From: Salipiger bermudensis
Lineage (GTDB): Bacteria > Pseudomonadota > Alphaproteobacteria > Rhodobacterales > Rhodobacteraceae
DNA length: 64,000 nucleotides
Direction of reading: 5' to 3'
NCBI RefSeq assembly: GCF_020171625.1
Contig: NZ_JAIUZY010000004.1
Location: forward strand, 434,001 to 498,000
Shown here: in pieces, positions 48,335 through 57,416 of the stretch
Position numbering within the stretch: the first letter of the stretch is position 1
How the letters are laid out: the number at the start of each line of letters is the position of its first letter
Translations under genes and position numbers: made by a program
The notes under the pieces: model-generated
Told to the model about the DNA's origin: nothing
Seen by the model: only the letters and a program-made list of their open reading frames with translations
Databases searched by the model: none

Positions 48335-48861
48335 GCCGCCACGCGACAGCATGGCTGGATTGAAAAGATAGGCACAAGCAGGCGGCCTTGCAAACGATAT
48401 CACTGTTTAGTTTGGCAAAACCACCGCCCCACCCGTCCCACTTGCACGACGTAGGCACGTTTTCACAGGCCGCGTTAGGGGTGGCGGACGGCCCGCCCTT
48501 CAGCGCGGTCATGCCCTTCTACACAGGGTCAGCGGGCAAGGCGAACCTGACGGAGCGGCAGCCGCGGCGGTTGAGCGGGCCAGCGGCGTGAGGGCGGCGT
48601 TGTGTGGCTTGCGGGGGGGGCGTCCGAGGTGGCTGGTCATCGGCGACCCTCTTAACCGGATGGCGGACGATGTCTGCCGTCGCGGCTCAAGAGGCCTGTC
48701 TCAGCACGGCATTTCCGGCTCAATCAGGCATCGGTCCGAGCGCTCAGCGTGAGGGGGGCGCGATGCCCACCCTCACCAAAACGCCCGCCGGTCGTGGTTC
48801 GGGCCGACCGGCAGTCACCGGGCCAAAGATTTTTCGTACGAAAAATCTTCCAGCGCAGCGC
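48335..48861. other. Gap upstream of the HWE kinase and after the decarboxylase gene
   Basis: About 500 bp without a supportable gene. It contains a 24-bp palindrome next to the decarboxylase stop codon (48826-48849) and must hold the kinase promoter. The stretch 48540-48660 is G-rich and low complexity. No RNA gene was recognised. Confidence 0.4.
48826..48849. repeat. AAGATTTTTCG palindrome, copy 1 (decarboxylase 3' end)
   Basis: Eleven-base arms, AAGATTTTTCG and its exact complement, separated by TA. It lies 13 bp after the decarboxylase stop codon on the minus strand. Two further copies lie near 58.15 and 58.19 kb. As RNA it folds to an 11-bp hairpin with U-rich arms, so it may act as a terminator in both directions. 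Confidence 0.75.
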
Positions 48862-51150
48862 TCATTCGGCGACGCAGTCGGCGAAGTAGTGGGTCCGCCC
48901 GTCCTCGCCGACTTCCGCGACAAGGCCGTGGATGTCGGTCTCGAAGCCGGGGCATTCCTGTGCGAAGGCCCGGTTGAAGCGCAGGTAGTCGACGATCTTC
49001 GCGTTGAACACCTCGCCCGGGATCAGCAGCGGAATGCCCGGCGGATACGGCGTGACAAGGCTGGTGGTGATGCGCCCCTCGAGCTCGTCGATGCCCACCC
49101 GGTCGGTCTTGCGCCGCGCAATGTGCGAGAATGCCTCGGACGGCGTCATCGCCGGGCGGTGGTCGCTGAGATAGATCTCGGTCGACAGCCGCGCCACGTC
49201 GTACTTGGCATACATCCGGTGCACGTGCTGGCAGAGATCGCGCAGCCCCATTTTCTCGTAGCGTGGCTGCTTGGCACAGAACTCCGGCATCACCCGCCAC
49301 AGCGGCTGGTTCTTGTCGAAATCGTCCTTGAACTGCTGCAGGGCCGCGAGAAGCGTGTTCCACCGGCCCTTGGTGATGCCGATGGTGAACATGATGAAGA
49401 AGCTGTAGAGCCCGGTCTTCTCGACCACCACGCCATGCTCGGTGAGGTATTTCGACACGATCGAGGCCGGGATGCCGCTGTCGCCGAAATTGCCCTCGAT
49501 ATCGAGGCCCGGGGTGATGATCGTCGCCTTGATCGGGTCGAGCATGTTGAAGCCAGGTGCCATGTCGCCGAAGCCGTGCCAGCTGTCGCCGCCGCCGGTC
49601 TCGAGCCCCTCGGCATCGGTCTTCTTGAGCTCCCAGTCGCGGGTGCGGCCGATGCCCTCCTCGGCAAGATCGTCCGGTCCCCAGACCTTGAACCACCATT
49701 CATCGTCGCCGTATTCCTCGTCGACCTTGCGCATGGCGCGGCGGAAATCGAGCGCCTCGTCGAGGCTCTCCTCGACAAGTGCCGTGCCGCCCGGCGGCTC
49801 CATCATCGCCGCCGCCACGTCGCAGCTTGCGATGATCGAGTATTGCGGGCTGGTGGAGGTGTGCATCAGGTAGCTCTCGTTGAAGAGATGCCGGTCGAGC
49901 TTGGTGGTCTCGGAATCCTGCACCAGCACGTGGCTGGCCTGACTGATGCCGGCCAGAAGCTTGTGCACCGACTGGGTGGCATAGGTCACCGATTTCTCGG
50001 TCCGCCCCCGCTTGCGGCCCATGGCGTGATAGCTGCCGTAGAACGGATGGAAAGCGGCGTGCGGCAGCCAGGCCTCGTCGAAATGCAGGTTCTCGACCCA
50101 GCCGTCGAGCAGGCCCTTGATCACCTCGGTATTGTAGAGGACCCCGTCATAGGTCGACTGGGTCAGCGTCATGATGCGCGGCTTCACCGCCTCGGCGTCA
50201 TAGCCCTCGAGCAGCGGGTTGTCGCGGATTTTGGCTTTGATCGACTCGGGCTCGAACTCGGCGCGCGGGATCGGCCCGATGATGCCCCAGTGGTTGCGGG
50301 TCGGACGCAGGAAGACCGGGATCGCGCCGGTCATGATAATCGAATGCAGGATCGACTTGTGGCAGTTGCGGTCGACCACCACCACGTCGCCCGGCGCCAC
50401 GCTGTGATGCCAGACCATCTTGTTGCTGGTCGAGGTGCCGTTGGTCACGAAGAAGCAGTGATCGGCGTTGAAGATCCGCGCCGCATTGCGTTCGGAGGCC
50501 CCGATGGCGCCGTTGTGATCGAGCAGCTGGCCCAGTTCCTCGACGGCGTTGCACACATCGGCGCGCAGCATGTTTTCACCGTAGAACTGGTGATACATCT
50601 GCCCGATCGGGCTTTTCAGGAAGGCCACGCCGCCCGAATGCCCGGGGCAGTGCCACGAGTAGGAGCCATCCTCGGCGTAATCGAGCAGCTCCTTGAAGAA
50701 CGGCGGCTGGATGCTCTCGAGATAGCTCTTCGCTTCTCGGATGATGTGGCGGGCGACGAATTCCGGCGTATCCTCGAACATGTGGATGAAGCCGTGCAGC
50801 TCGCGCAGGATGTCGTTGGGCAGGTGACGCGAGGTCTTGGTCTCGCCGTAGACATAGATCGGCACGTCGGCGTTCTTCCAGCGCACTTCCTCGATGAAGG
50901 AGCGCAGGTTGAGCACCGCCGGATCGAGATCCGGGCCGGGGGTGAATTCCTCGTCGTCGATCGACAGCACGAAGGCGCTGGCCCGGCTCTGCTGCTGGGC
51001 GAACTGGCTCAGGTCGCTGTAGCCGGTGACGCCCAGCACCTCGAAGCCCTCGCTCTCGATGGCGTCGGCGAGGGCACGGATGCCCAGGCCCGAGGTGTTC
51101 TCGGAGCGGAAATCCTCGTCGATGATGACGATGGGAAAACGGAACTTCAT
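48862..51150 (-). CDS. Arginine/lysine/ornithine decarboxylase
   Basis: Large PLP-dependent decarboxylase of 762 aa with the AdiA/LdcI/SpeC architecture. There is an N-terminal response-regulator-like wing domain (1-130, FPIVIIDEDFRSENTSGLG), a PLP core and a C-terminal domain. The core contains HCPGHSGGVAF, the FVTNGTSTSNKMVW helix, HFDEAWLPHAAFHPFYG and the PLP lysine Lys397 in QSVHKLLAGIS. The exact amino acid used cannot be told by eye. These enzymes make polyamines or consume protons during acid stress. AGGAGAGG precedes the ATG. No amino-acid/polyamine antiporter is adjacent, unlike classical acid-resistance operons. Confidence 0.92.
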   Translation of the reverse strand: MKFRFPIVIIDEDFRSENTSGLGIRALADAIESEGFEVLGVTGYSDLSQFAQQQSRASAFVLSIDDEEFTPGPDLDPAVLNLRSFIEEVRWKNADVPIYVYGETKTSRHLPNDILRELHGFIHMFEDTPEFVARHIIREAKSYLESIQPPFFKELLDYAEDGSYSWHCPGHSGGVAFLKSPIGQMYHQFYGENMLRADVCNAVEELGQLLDHNGAIGASERNAARIFNADHCFFVTNGTSTSNKMVWHHSVAPGDVVVVDRNCHKSILHSIIMTGAIPVFLRPTRNHWGIIGPIPRAEFEPESIKAKIRDNPLLEGYDAEAVKPRIMTLTQSTYDGVLYNTEVIKGLLDGWVENLHFDEAWLPHAAFHPFYGSYHAMGRKRGRTEKSVTYATQSVHKLLAGISQASHVLVQDSETTKLDRHLFNESYLMHTSTSPQYSIIASCDVAAAMMEPPGGTALVEESLDEALDFRRAMRKVDEEYGDDEWWFKVWGPDDLAEEGIGRTRDWELKKTDAEGLETGGGDSWHGFGDMAPGFNMLDPIKATIITPGLDIEGNFGDSGIPASIVSKYLTEHGVVVEKTGLYSFFIMFTIGITKGRWNTLLAALQQFKDDFDKNQPLWRVMPEFCAKQPRYEKMGLRDLCQHVHRMYAKYDVARLSTEIYLSDHRPAMTPSEAFSHIARRKTDRVGIDELEGRITTSLVTPYPPGIPLLIPGEVFNAKIVDYLRFNRAFAQECPGFETDIHGLVAEVGEDGRTHYFADCVAE

Positions 51151-51305
51151 CTGCCTCTCCTCTCGGCCGGCATGACACGTGCCAACGTTGTTTCCGCCCC
51201 GGCCCGCCCCGTCAAGGGCCTGTGCGGGCCGCCGCCATACGGGCAGCGACAGCACGACAGGCACGGCGAGCGTGCTTGGCGAAGGGTCTGATTTTCGGGA
51301 TCAAG

Positions 51306-51380
51306 TGGCAGCCCGTAGGGGAATCGAACCCCTCTTTCCAGGTTGAAAACCTGGCGTCCTAACCGATAGACGAACGGGCC
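51306..51380 (-). tRNA. tRNA-Glu (anticodon TTC), copy 1
   Basis: 75-nt cloverleaf on the minus strand, with the 3' CCA encoded. The acceptor stem GGCCCGT pairs with ACGGGCT (the first pair is G-U), the D-arm is present, the anticodon stem CCAGG/CCTGG closes a loop with TTC and the T-arm is GGGG-TTCGATT-CCCC. Confidence 0.96.
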
Positions 51381-51416
51381 ACTCTGCGACGATCAGGTCG
51401 TCGACTTGCGCTTCGC

Positions 51417-51491
51417 TGGCAGCCCGTAGGGGAATCGAACCCCTCTTTCCAGGTTGAAAACCTGGCGTCCTAACCGATAGACGAACGGGCC
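51417..51491 (-). tRNA. tRNA-Glu (anticodon TTC), copy 2
   Basis: Identical to copy 1 over all 75 nt, also on the minus strand with encoded CCA. The two genes are 36 bp apart and probably form one precursor transcript, with copy 2 first. Confidence 0.96.
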
Positions 51492-51628
51492 AGCGCCGAA
51501 GCGTGACGCGGGTTTTAGGGAATTGCGTGCGCAGCCGCAAGCCCAATTTTCATATTTTTCTCACCTGTCTTCCGCCCTGCCCCGCGCGGAATATCGACTT
51601 TGTTCTCAGTCGCTTAGACTGCGTCGTG

Positions 51629-53374
51629 TCAGCCCTCCGCCGGGGCGGCATCCTCCAGCCGCATCTGCACCGAGCGCCGCCCGTTCCACTCGTTGATCTC
51701 GAGCCGCCCGGCGACGTGGAATCGCCGCCCCCGGTGATCGCAGAGCGCCTGCCCCAGAGGGCCGTCGAAGGCGCCGAAGCAGATCGCGTCGATCTTGGCC
51801 CCGAGCCCGTCTCCGAACGAGACCTTAAGATGCCCCGAGCCGACCTGTTTGGCAAAGCCCACCTGCACGTCCGGCATGGCAAAGCGCGGCGCGGGTGCGC
51901 CGGCGCCGAACGGGCCGGCCTGCTCCATCTGCTCGCAGAGTTCGATATTGGCCGCGCCCGGCATCAGCAGCCCGTCGAGTTTCAGATCGGCCGCGCCGCC
52001 CTGCCCCGCGCCCTGCTTGGCCAGCAGCTCGGAGAGCCGCTCCATCGCCGCCTCGAGCCCGTCGCGCGCCACCGTCAGGCCCGCGGCCATCTTGTGCCCG
52101 CCGCCCTTCAGCAGCAGCCCGTCCGCCGCCAGACGCTGGATGCTGGCGCCCAGATCGACACCCGAGACCGAGCGGCCCGAGCCCTTGCCCTCGTCGCCGT
52201 CGAGCCCGATCACCACCGCCGGGCGGTTGGTCAGCTCCTTGAGGCGCGAGGCGACGATGCCCACCACGCCCGGATGCCAGCCCTCGCCCGCGGCCCAGAC
52301 CAGCGGCGCGTCGAGCCCGCGTGCCTCGGCCTGCGCCAGTGCCGCGGCGCGCACCGCCTCCTCGACCTCGCGACGCTCGGTGTTGAGCTGGTCGAGCCGC
52401 GCCGCCAGCGCCTCGGATTCGTGCCGGTCGCGGCTGGCCAGAAGACGGGCGCCGATATCGGCCTGGCCGATGCGGCCGCCGGCATTGACGCGCGGCCCCA
52501 GAACGTAGCCCAGGTGATAGGAGGAGGGCGCCGTATCGAGCCGCGCCACGTCCGAGAGCGCCACCAGCCCCGGCCGCGCACGCCGCGCCATCACCGCAAG
52601 CCCCTGCCGCACCAGCGCGCGGTTGACGCCCTTGAGCGGAGCGACGTCGGCCACCGTGGCCAGCGCCACCAGATCGAGCATCGCCATCAGGTCGGGGCCG
52701 CGCGTGCCCTCCTCGCGCATCTGCCGGCCACACTCCACCAGCATCAGGAACACCACCGCGGCAGCGCAGAGATGCGCCAGAGCGCCGTCCTCGTCCTGAC
52801 GGTTGGGGTTCACCACCGCGACGCAATCGGGCAGCGTCTCGCCGCCGAGGTGGTGGTCGAGCACCACCACGTCCGCGCCCTTCGCCGCCGCGATCGGCCC
52901 GTGCGAAAGCGTGCCGCAATCGACGCAGATGATCAGGTCGTGCCCGGCGGCGAGCTTCTCCATCGCTGGCTCGTTGGGGCCGTAGCCCTCGTCGATGCGG
53001 TCGGGGATATAGAGCGTCGCACCGAGCCCCAGCTGGTGCAGCCAGTCGAGCAGCAGCGCCGCCGAGGTGCCACCGTCGACATCGTAATCGGCGAACACCG
53101 CGATGCGCTCGCGCCGCTTCACCGCCGCCAGCACCCGCGTGGCCGCCGTCTCCATGTCGCGCAGCGAGCGCGGGTCCGGCAACAGGTCGCGCAGCGTCGG
53201 CGCGAGATAGCCCGCCACCTCCGGCGCCTCGACCCCGAGCCGCGCCAGCACCTGGCACAGCCCGCGCGGCAGGTTGCTCTGCTGCGCCAGCGCCTCTGCC
53301 TGCCGCTCCTGCTCGACCCCCGGCCCGACCCAGCGGCGCCCGGTCAGCGATGCCTCGACCCCGAGATAGCTCAT
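51629..53374 (-). CDS. recJ: Single-stranded-DNA-specific exonuclease RecJ
   Basis: 5'-3' exonuclease that degrades single-stranded DNA in recombination and mismatch repair. It is 581 aa. The DHH-family metal motifs are seen in AVFADYDVDGGTSAALLLDW and VVVLDHHLGGETLPD. The DHHA1 domain carries the GGGHKMAAGLTV motif, and the OB-fold C-terminus follows. I start at the ATG giving MSYLGVEASLTG; the upstream 33 codons overlap the glpX terminator. It is downstream of glpX on the same strand, but a terminator lies between them. Confidence 0.95.
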   Translation of the reverse strand: MSYLGVEASLTGRRWVGPGVEQERQAEALAQQSNLPRGLCQVLARLGVEAPEVAGYLAPTLRDLLPDPRSLRDMETAATRVLAAVKRRERIAVFADYDVDGGTSAALLLDWLHQLGLGATLYIPDRIDEGYGPNEPAMEKLAAGHDLIICVDCGTLSHGPIAAAKGADVVVLDHHLGGETLPDCVAVVNPNRQDEDGALAHLCAAAVVFLMLVECGRQMREEGTRGPDLMAMLDLVALATVADVAPLKGVNRALVRQGLAVMARRARPGLVALSDVARLDTAPSSYHLGYVLGPRVNAGGRIGQADIGARLLASRDRHESEALAARLDQLNTERREVEEAVRAAALAQAEARGLDAPLVWAAGEGWHPGVVGIVASRLKELTNRPAVVIGLDGDEGKGSGRSVSGVDLGASIQRLAADGLLLKGGGHKMAAGLTVARDGLEAAMERLSELLAKQGAGQGGAADLKLDGLLMPGAANIELCEQMEQAGPFGAGAPAPRFAMPDVQVGFAKQVGSGHLKVSFGDGLGAKIDAICFGAFDGPLGQALCDHRGRRFHVAGRLEINEWNGRRSVQMRLEDAAPAEG

Positions 53375-53416
53375 GCCCAATCGTTCCCCTCTGCCTGTCT
53401 CAGCCCTGCCATAAAG

Positions 53417-53451
53417 CGAAAAAGCAGGGAACGGAACGCCGCCCCCTGCTT
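53417..53451 (-). terminator. Intrinsic terminator after glpX
   Basis: On the minus strand AAGCAGGG and CCCTGCTT form an 8-bp stem (53444-53451 with 53422-53429), followed by a U-run. It lies between glpX and recJ and may set recJ expression by read-through. Confidence 0.75.
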
Positions 53452-53471
53452 CTTCACGTTTGCAAATACTC
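53449..53471 (-). repeat. Solo copy of the GAGTATTT 3'-end repeat after glpX
   Basis: On the minus strand this reads GAGTATTTGCAAACG and then TGAAGAAG, a variant of the core found in the two arrays. It sits 30 bp after the glpX stop codon and directly ahead of the glpX terminator hairpin, in the transcription direction. Confidence 0.6.
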
Positions 53472-53500
53472 ACGTCACGGCATCAAAGCCGGGCGTGGCG

Positions 53501-54466
53501 TCATTCGAACGGGTTGCGGTAGATCACCCGGCGGACCGAGCCGGTCTTCGAGCGCATCAGGATGGTCTCGGTGGTGATCCAGCCCGGCTCGCGCTTGATG
53601 CCCGACAGGATCGAGCCGTTGGTGACGCCGGTGGCGGCGAAGATCACGTCGGCGGTGACCATGTCGTCGCGCTTGTAGATCTTGTCGAGATCGGTGATCC
53701 CGGCCTTGGCGGCGCGGCCGCGCTCGTCGTCGTTGCGGAACATCAGCCGGCCATACATCTGGCCGCCCATGCACTTCAGCGCCGCCGCCGCGAGCACGCC
53801 TTCCGGCGCCCCGCCCGAGCCCATGTACATGTCGATGCCGGTCAGGTGCGCCTCGGCGCAGTGCATGACCCCGGCCACGTCGCCGTCGGTGATCAGGCGG
53901 ATCGCCGCGCCGGTGGCGCGGATCTCGGCGATCATCTCCTCGTGGCGCGGACGCTCGAGCACGCAGCAGGTGATGTCGGTGGTCTTGCAGCCCTTGGCCG
54001 CGGCCAGTGCCTCGACCCGCTCGGTCGGGGTCATGTCGAGGGTGACGACATCCTCGTCGAAGCCCGGGCCGATCGCCAGCTTGTCCATGTAGACGTCGGG
54101 CGCGTGCAGCATCGAGCCGCGCGGCCCCATGGCGATCACGGTCAGCGCGTTGGGCATGTCCTTGGCGGTCAGGGTGGTGCCTTCGAGCGGGTCGAGCGCG
54201 ATGTCCACGCCCGGGCCGGTGCCAGTGCCCACTTCCTCGCCGATGTAGAGCATCGGCGCCTCGTCGCGCTCGCCCTCGCCGATCACCACGACGCCCTTGA
54301 TGTCGAGCTTGTTGAGCTGGTCGCGCATCGCGTTCACTGCTGCCTGGTCGGCAGCCTTCTCGTCGCCATGGCCGATCAGCTTGGCTGACGCGATCGCGGC
54401 CTGTTCGGCCACGCGGGCCAGGCCCAGAGACAACATGCGGTCATTGAAATCCGTGGGGATCGACAT
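53501..54466 (-). CDS. glpX: Fructose-1,6-bisphosphatase class II
   Basis: Dephosphorylates fructose 1,6-bisphosphate in gluconeogenesis. It is 321 aa. Conserved motifs are VVIGEGERDEAPMLYIGEEVG (metal ligands), DPLEGTTL (substrate and metal site), DGDVAGVM and MGSGGAPEGVLAAAALKCMGG. AAGGA precedes the ATG. In many relatives a homoserine dehydrogenase gene lies upstream; here an rluA-family gene is divergent instead, so that neighbourhood has been rearranged. Confidence 0.96.
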   Translation of the reverse strand: MSIPTDFNDRMLSLGLARVAEQAAIASAKLIGHGDEKAADQAAVNAMRDQLNKLDIKGVVVIGEGERDEAPMLYIGEEVGTGTGPGVDIALDPLEGTTLTAKDMPNALTVIAMGPRGSMLHAPDVYMDKLAIGPGFDEDVVTLDMTPTERVEALAAAKGCKTTDITCCVLERPRHEEMIAEIRATGAAIRLITDGDVAGVMHCAEAHLTGIDMYMGSGGAPEGVLAAAALKCMGGQMYGRLMFRNDDERGRAAKAGITDLDKIYKRDDMVTADVIFAATGVTNGSILSGIKREPGWITTETILMRSKTGSVRRVIYRNPFE

Positions 54467-54644
54467 GGAGAGGTCCTTTGAAATGACAGTTGAAAGCGGT
54501 GTAGCGCGCGGGCGAGACGAGTGGCAAGCCCGCAGGCGCTAACAGCACCGGCGGGCCGCCGCTCAAGCCGGTGCAGGGGCCTGCGGGCAACGGATGGCGC
54601 CTCACACCTTGCGATGGCGGCGCGGCTGGGCCACATGGGACGGC

Positions 54645-55292
54645 ATGAGCGATGTCTATTCCCCGCCCACGGGCGAGATCCCGGTCCTGCACGAGGACAG
54701 CGACCTGCTGGTCGTCGAAAAGCCCGCGGGCCTGCTGTCGGTGCCCGGCAAGGGGCCGGAGCTGGCCGATTGCCTGATCGCGCGCCTCGAGCGTGCCTTC
54801 CCGACGGTGCGGCTGGTGCACCGGCTCGACCGGGACACCTCGGGCGTGATGGTCTTCGCCTTGACCGCGCACGCCCAGCGTCATCTCGGCCAGCAGTTCG
54901 AGACCCGCAAGACCCGCAAGACCTATATCGCCCGTGTGTCCGGGCGGCTCGTGCCGAAAACCGGCAGCGTCGATCTGCCGCTGATCGTCGACTGGCCGAA
55001 CCGGCCGCTGCAGAAGGTCTGCCACGAGACCGGCAAGCCCGCGCTCACCGAGTACAAGGTGACAAAGGCCAGCGATGCCGAAAGCCGCGTGCGGCTGCAC
55101 CCGGTCACCGGGCGCAGCCATCAGCTGCGGGTGCACATGCTGGCGCTCGGACACCCGATCATCGGCGACCCGCTCTACGCCCCCGAGACCGCGGCGGACC
55201 ATCCCCGCATGATGCTGCATGCCGAGGAACTGCGGCTGCACCACCCCGAAAGCGGCATCGGGGTGAAGTTCCGCGCCAAGGCCCCGTTCTGA
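54645..55292 (+). CDS. RluA-family pseudouridine synthase
   Basis: Pseudouridine synthase of 215 aa. The catalytic Asp lies in the family motif VHRLDRDTSGVMVFAL. The usual start of the fold, EDSDLLVVEKPAGLLSVPG, and GRSHQLRVHMLALGHPIIGDPLYAP are clear. No S4 RNA-binding domain is present, which fits RluA itself (23S U746 and tRNA U32), but the substrate is inferred. I start at ATG 54645; the 17 codons upstream in frame are non-conserved. It is divergent from glpX, and a repeat array follows its stop codon. Confidence 0.92.
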   Translation: MSDVYSPPTGEIPVLHEDSDLLVVEKPAGLLSVPGKGPELADCLIARLERAFPTVRLVHRLDRDTSGVMVFALTAHAQRHLGQQFETRKTRKTYIARVSGRLVPKTGSVDLPLIVDWPNRPLQKVCHETGKPALTEYKVTKASDAESRVRLHPVTGRSHQLRVHMLALGHPIIGDPLYAPETAADHPRMMLHAEELRLHHPESGIGVKFRAKAPF

Positions 55293-55324
55293 GGCGGCGC
55301 GCGCGGTGGGGCGCGTGGGGCCAT

Positions 55325-55763
55325 GAGTATTTATTGACGTAGAGAAGATCAGGGCAGTCCCAGAGTGGGCGCCCTTTTCTGAAAGGAGCGACCCGGCGGG
55401 GAGGCCGGGCCGTGAGTATTTATCAACGCAGAGAAGGCAGGAGCCGAGCGAGAGCGGTGGGGGCGCCGCGGGTGGTGCGGCCTCGCAGTGCTGTCTTCTG
55501 CAGCGGCGCGCCCGGCGGGAGCGTGGCGCCGTGAGTATTTATCGACGTAGAGAAGATAGGGCCGGGGCGAGACCGGTGGGGGCACCGCAGGAGGCGTTTC
55601 CTTCCAGTGTTGCCCTCTGCAGCGGCGCGCCGGGCGGGAGCGTCACGCCGTACGTGTGCCGGAACGTAGAGCCGTTCAGGACAGGGACGGAAGACGCGCC
55701 CCCGTCTGAAAGGAACGGCCCGGCGGGGAGGCCGGGCCGTGCGTGTTTGTCGACATTGAGAAA
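55325..55763 (+). repeat. Second tandem 3'-end repeat array, A-B-B'-A' arrangement
   Basis: Clear cores GAGTATTT...GACG/AACG...AGAGAAG lie at 55325-55347, 55414-55436 and 55533-55555; a degenerate one is at 55741-55763 and a weaker one near 55649-55675. Two flanking segments are each duplicated: A at about 55360-55414 and 55695-55742 (ending in a CCCGGC/GCCGGG hairpin), and B at about 55445-55533 and 55565-55650. The array fills the 523-bp gap between rluA and the convergent aldehyde dehydrogenase gene, in the rluA direction. Confidence 0.8.
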
Positions 55764-55815
55764 GCGTGAGCGCGGTGTGGGACGGCAGCGCTGCGCAGCC
55801 GCCCCGTGCGAAGGC

Positions 55816-57255
55816 TTACTCTGCGGCCCAGCCGCTGACCGCCTTGATCTCGAGGAAGTCGTGGATCCCGAGAATGCCCCCCTCGCGGCCGTTGCCCGAC
55901 TGCTTCATGCCGCCGAAGGGCGCGCCGGGGGCACGGCTCTTGCCATTCATCTCGACCATGCCCGCACGCAGCTGGCGCGCCATCCGGTGGCGGCGGTCGA
56001 CATCCTGGCTCTGGACATAGTTGGTCAGGCCGTAGGGCGTGTCATTGGCAACCTCGACCGCCTCGGCTTCGGTCTCGAACTTCATGATCGAGAGCACCGG
56101 GCCGAAAATCTCTTCGTTGGCGATGGTCATCTCGGGGGTCACGTCGGCGAACACCGTGGGGCGCACGTAGAAGCCCTTGTTGAAGCCCTCGGGGCGGCCC
56201 GGGCCGCCGGCGACGAGCCGCGCGCCCTCCTTGATCCCGGTCTCGATCAGCCCCTGGATCTTCTCGTATTGCGTCGCATTGACCACCGGACCGATATGCT
56301 TGCCGTCCTCGGAAGGAGCGCCCACCTTGACCGCCTGCGCGACGGCGGCGGCCTCTTCGACCACGCGGTCATAGATCGGCGCCTCGACCATCATGCGCGA
56401 GGGCGCGTTGCAGCTCTGCCCCGAGTTCTGCATCATGTGCTGCACGCCGCGCTTCACCGCCTTCTCGTCGGCGTCGGCGAAGATCAGATTGGCACCCTTG
56501 CCCCCGAGTTCCAGATGCACGCGCTTGAGCGTCTCGGCGGCGGTCTTCGAGATCGCGCGGCCGGCGCGGGTCGAGCCGGTGAAGCTCACCATGTCGACAT
56601 CCGCGTGCCCCGAAAGCTGCGTGCCGACGCCCGCGCCGTCGCCGTTGACGAGGTTGAACACGCCCTTCGGGAAGCCGGCCTCGTCCATGAACTCGGCAAA
56701 GAGCAGCGCCGAGAGCGGGCTCTCTTCGGAGGGCTTGAGCACCATCGTGCAGCCGGCAATCGCCGCGGCGCCGACCTTCAGCGTGATCTGGTTCATCGGC
56801 CAGTTCCACGGCGTGATCAGCGCGCAGACGCCGACCGCCTCGTGGATCAGCCTTGTGTCGGCATAGGCGTCCGAGAACGGCGCCTCGAAGTCGAAGCTCT
56901 TGGCGGCATCGACGAAATTCTGCAGGTGGAAGAGCCCGGCACCGACCTGGTTGGCGCGCGACAGCGCAATCGGGGCGCCCATCTCGAGGCTCATGGCCTG
57001 CGCCAGTTCCTCGGCGCGGGACTTGTAGACCGCGAGCAGCTTTTCGACCAGCGCGATGCGCTCGGCTGCGGGCGTCGCCATCCAGCCCGGCAGCGCACGC
57101 TTGGCCGCGGCCACGGCGGCGTCGGTGTCGGCCTGCCCGCCAAGCGCGATGACCGCGCAGGGCTCTTCGGTTGCCGGATCGATCACCTCGTGGTCGCGCC
57201 CCGCGAGCGCTTCGGTCCACGCGCCATCGATGTAGAACTGACGCTTCTCGATCAT
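55816..57255 (-). CDS. Aldehyde dehydrogenase family protein
   Basis: NAD(P)-dependent aldehyde dehydrogenase of 479 aa. Catalytic Cys282 is in NSGQSCNAPSRM and the general base Glu249 in HLELGGKGANLIF. The cofactor motif FTGSTRAGRAI and the substrate-site region ITPWNWPMNQITLK are present. The substrate cannot be told from the sequence. I start at ATG 57255, which has AAGGA eight bases upstream; ATG 57264 sits on top of that site. It is divergent from the peroxiredoxin gene. Confidence 0.93.
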   Translation of the reverse strand: MIEKRQFYIDGAWTEALAGRDHEVIDPATEEPCAVIALGGQADTDAAVAAAKRALPGWMATPAAERIALVEKLLAVYKSRAEELAQAMSLEMGAPIALSRANQVGAGLFHLQNFVDAAKSFDFEAPFSDAYADTRLIHEAVGVCALITPWNWPMNQITLKVGAAAIAGCTMVLKPSEESPLSALLFAEFMDEAGFPKGVFNLVNGDGAGVGTQLSGHADVDMVSFTGSTRAGRAISKTAAETLKRVHLELGGKGANLIFADADEKAVKRGVQHMMQNSGQSCNAPSRMMVEAPIYDRVVEEAAAVAQAVKVGAPSEDGKHIGPVVNATQYEKIQGLIETGIKEGARLVAGGPGRPEGFNKGFYVRPTVFADVTPEMTIANEEIFGPVLSIMKFETEAEAVEVANDTPYGLTNYVQSQDVDRRHRMARQLRAGMVEMNGKSRAPGAPFGGMKQSGNGREGGILGIHDFLEIKAVSGWAAE

Positions 57256-57416
57256 GGGAGTCATCCTTCGTTGAGATTTGATCAAATTTCCCCGTGGCGG
57301 CACTCTGTCACGCGACCCGGCCCGCCGCAAGCCGGGGTCTTTACATCATGCATCGGGGATGTACGTAGGAGGCGGAGAGACCGTCCGACCCGGACGTCAT
57401 GCAAGAGGAGAGTCCC

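Noticed and set aside
53459..53466. TTTGCAAA near recJ as an acyl-CoA regulator site
   Set aside because: It falls inside the solo copy of the GAGTATTT repeat after glpX and is single, so the match is probably accidental.
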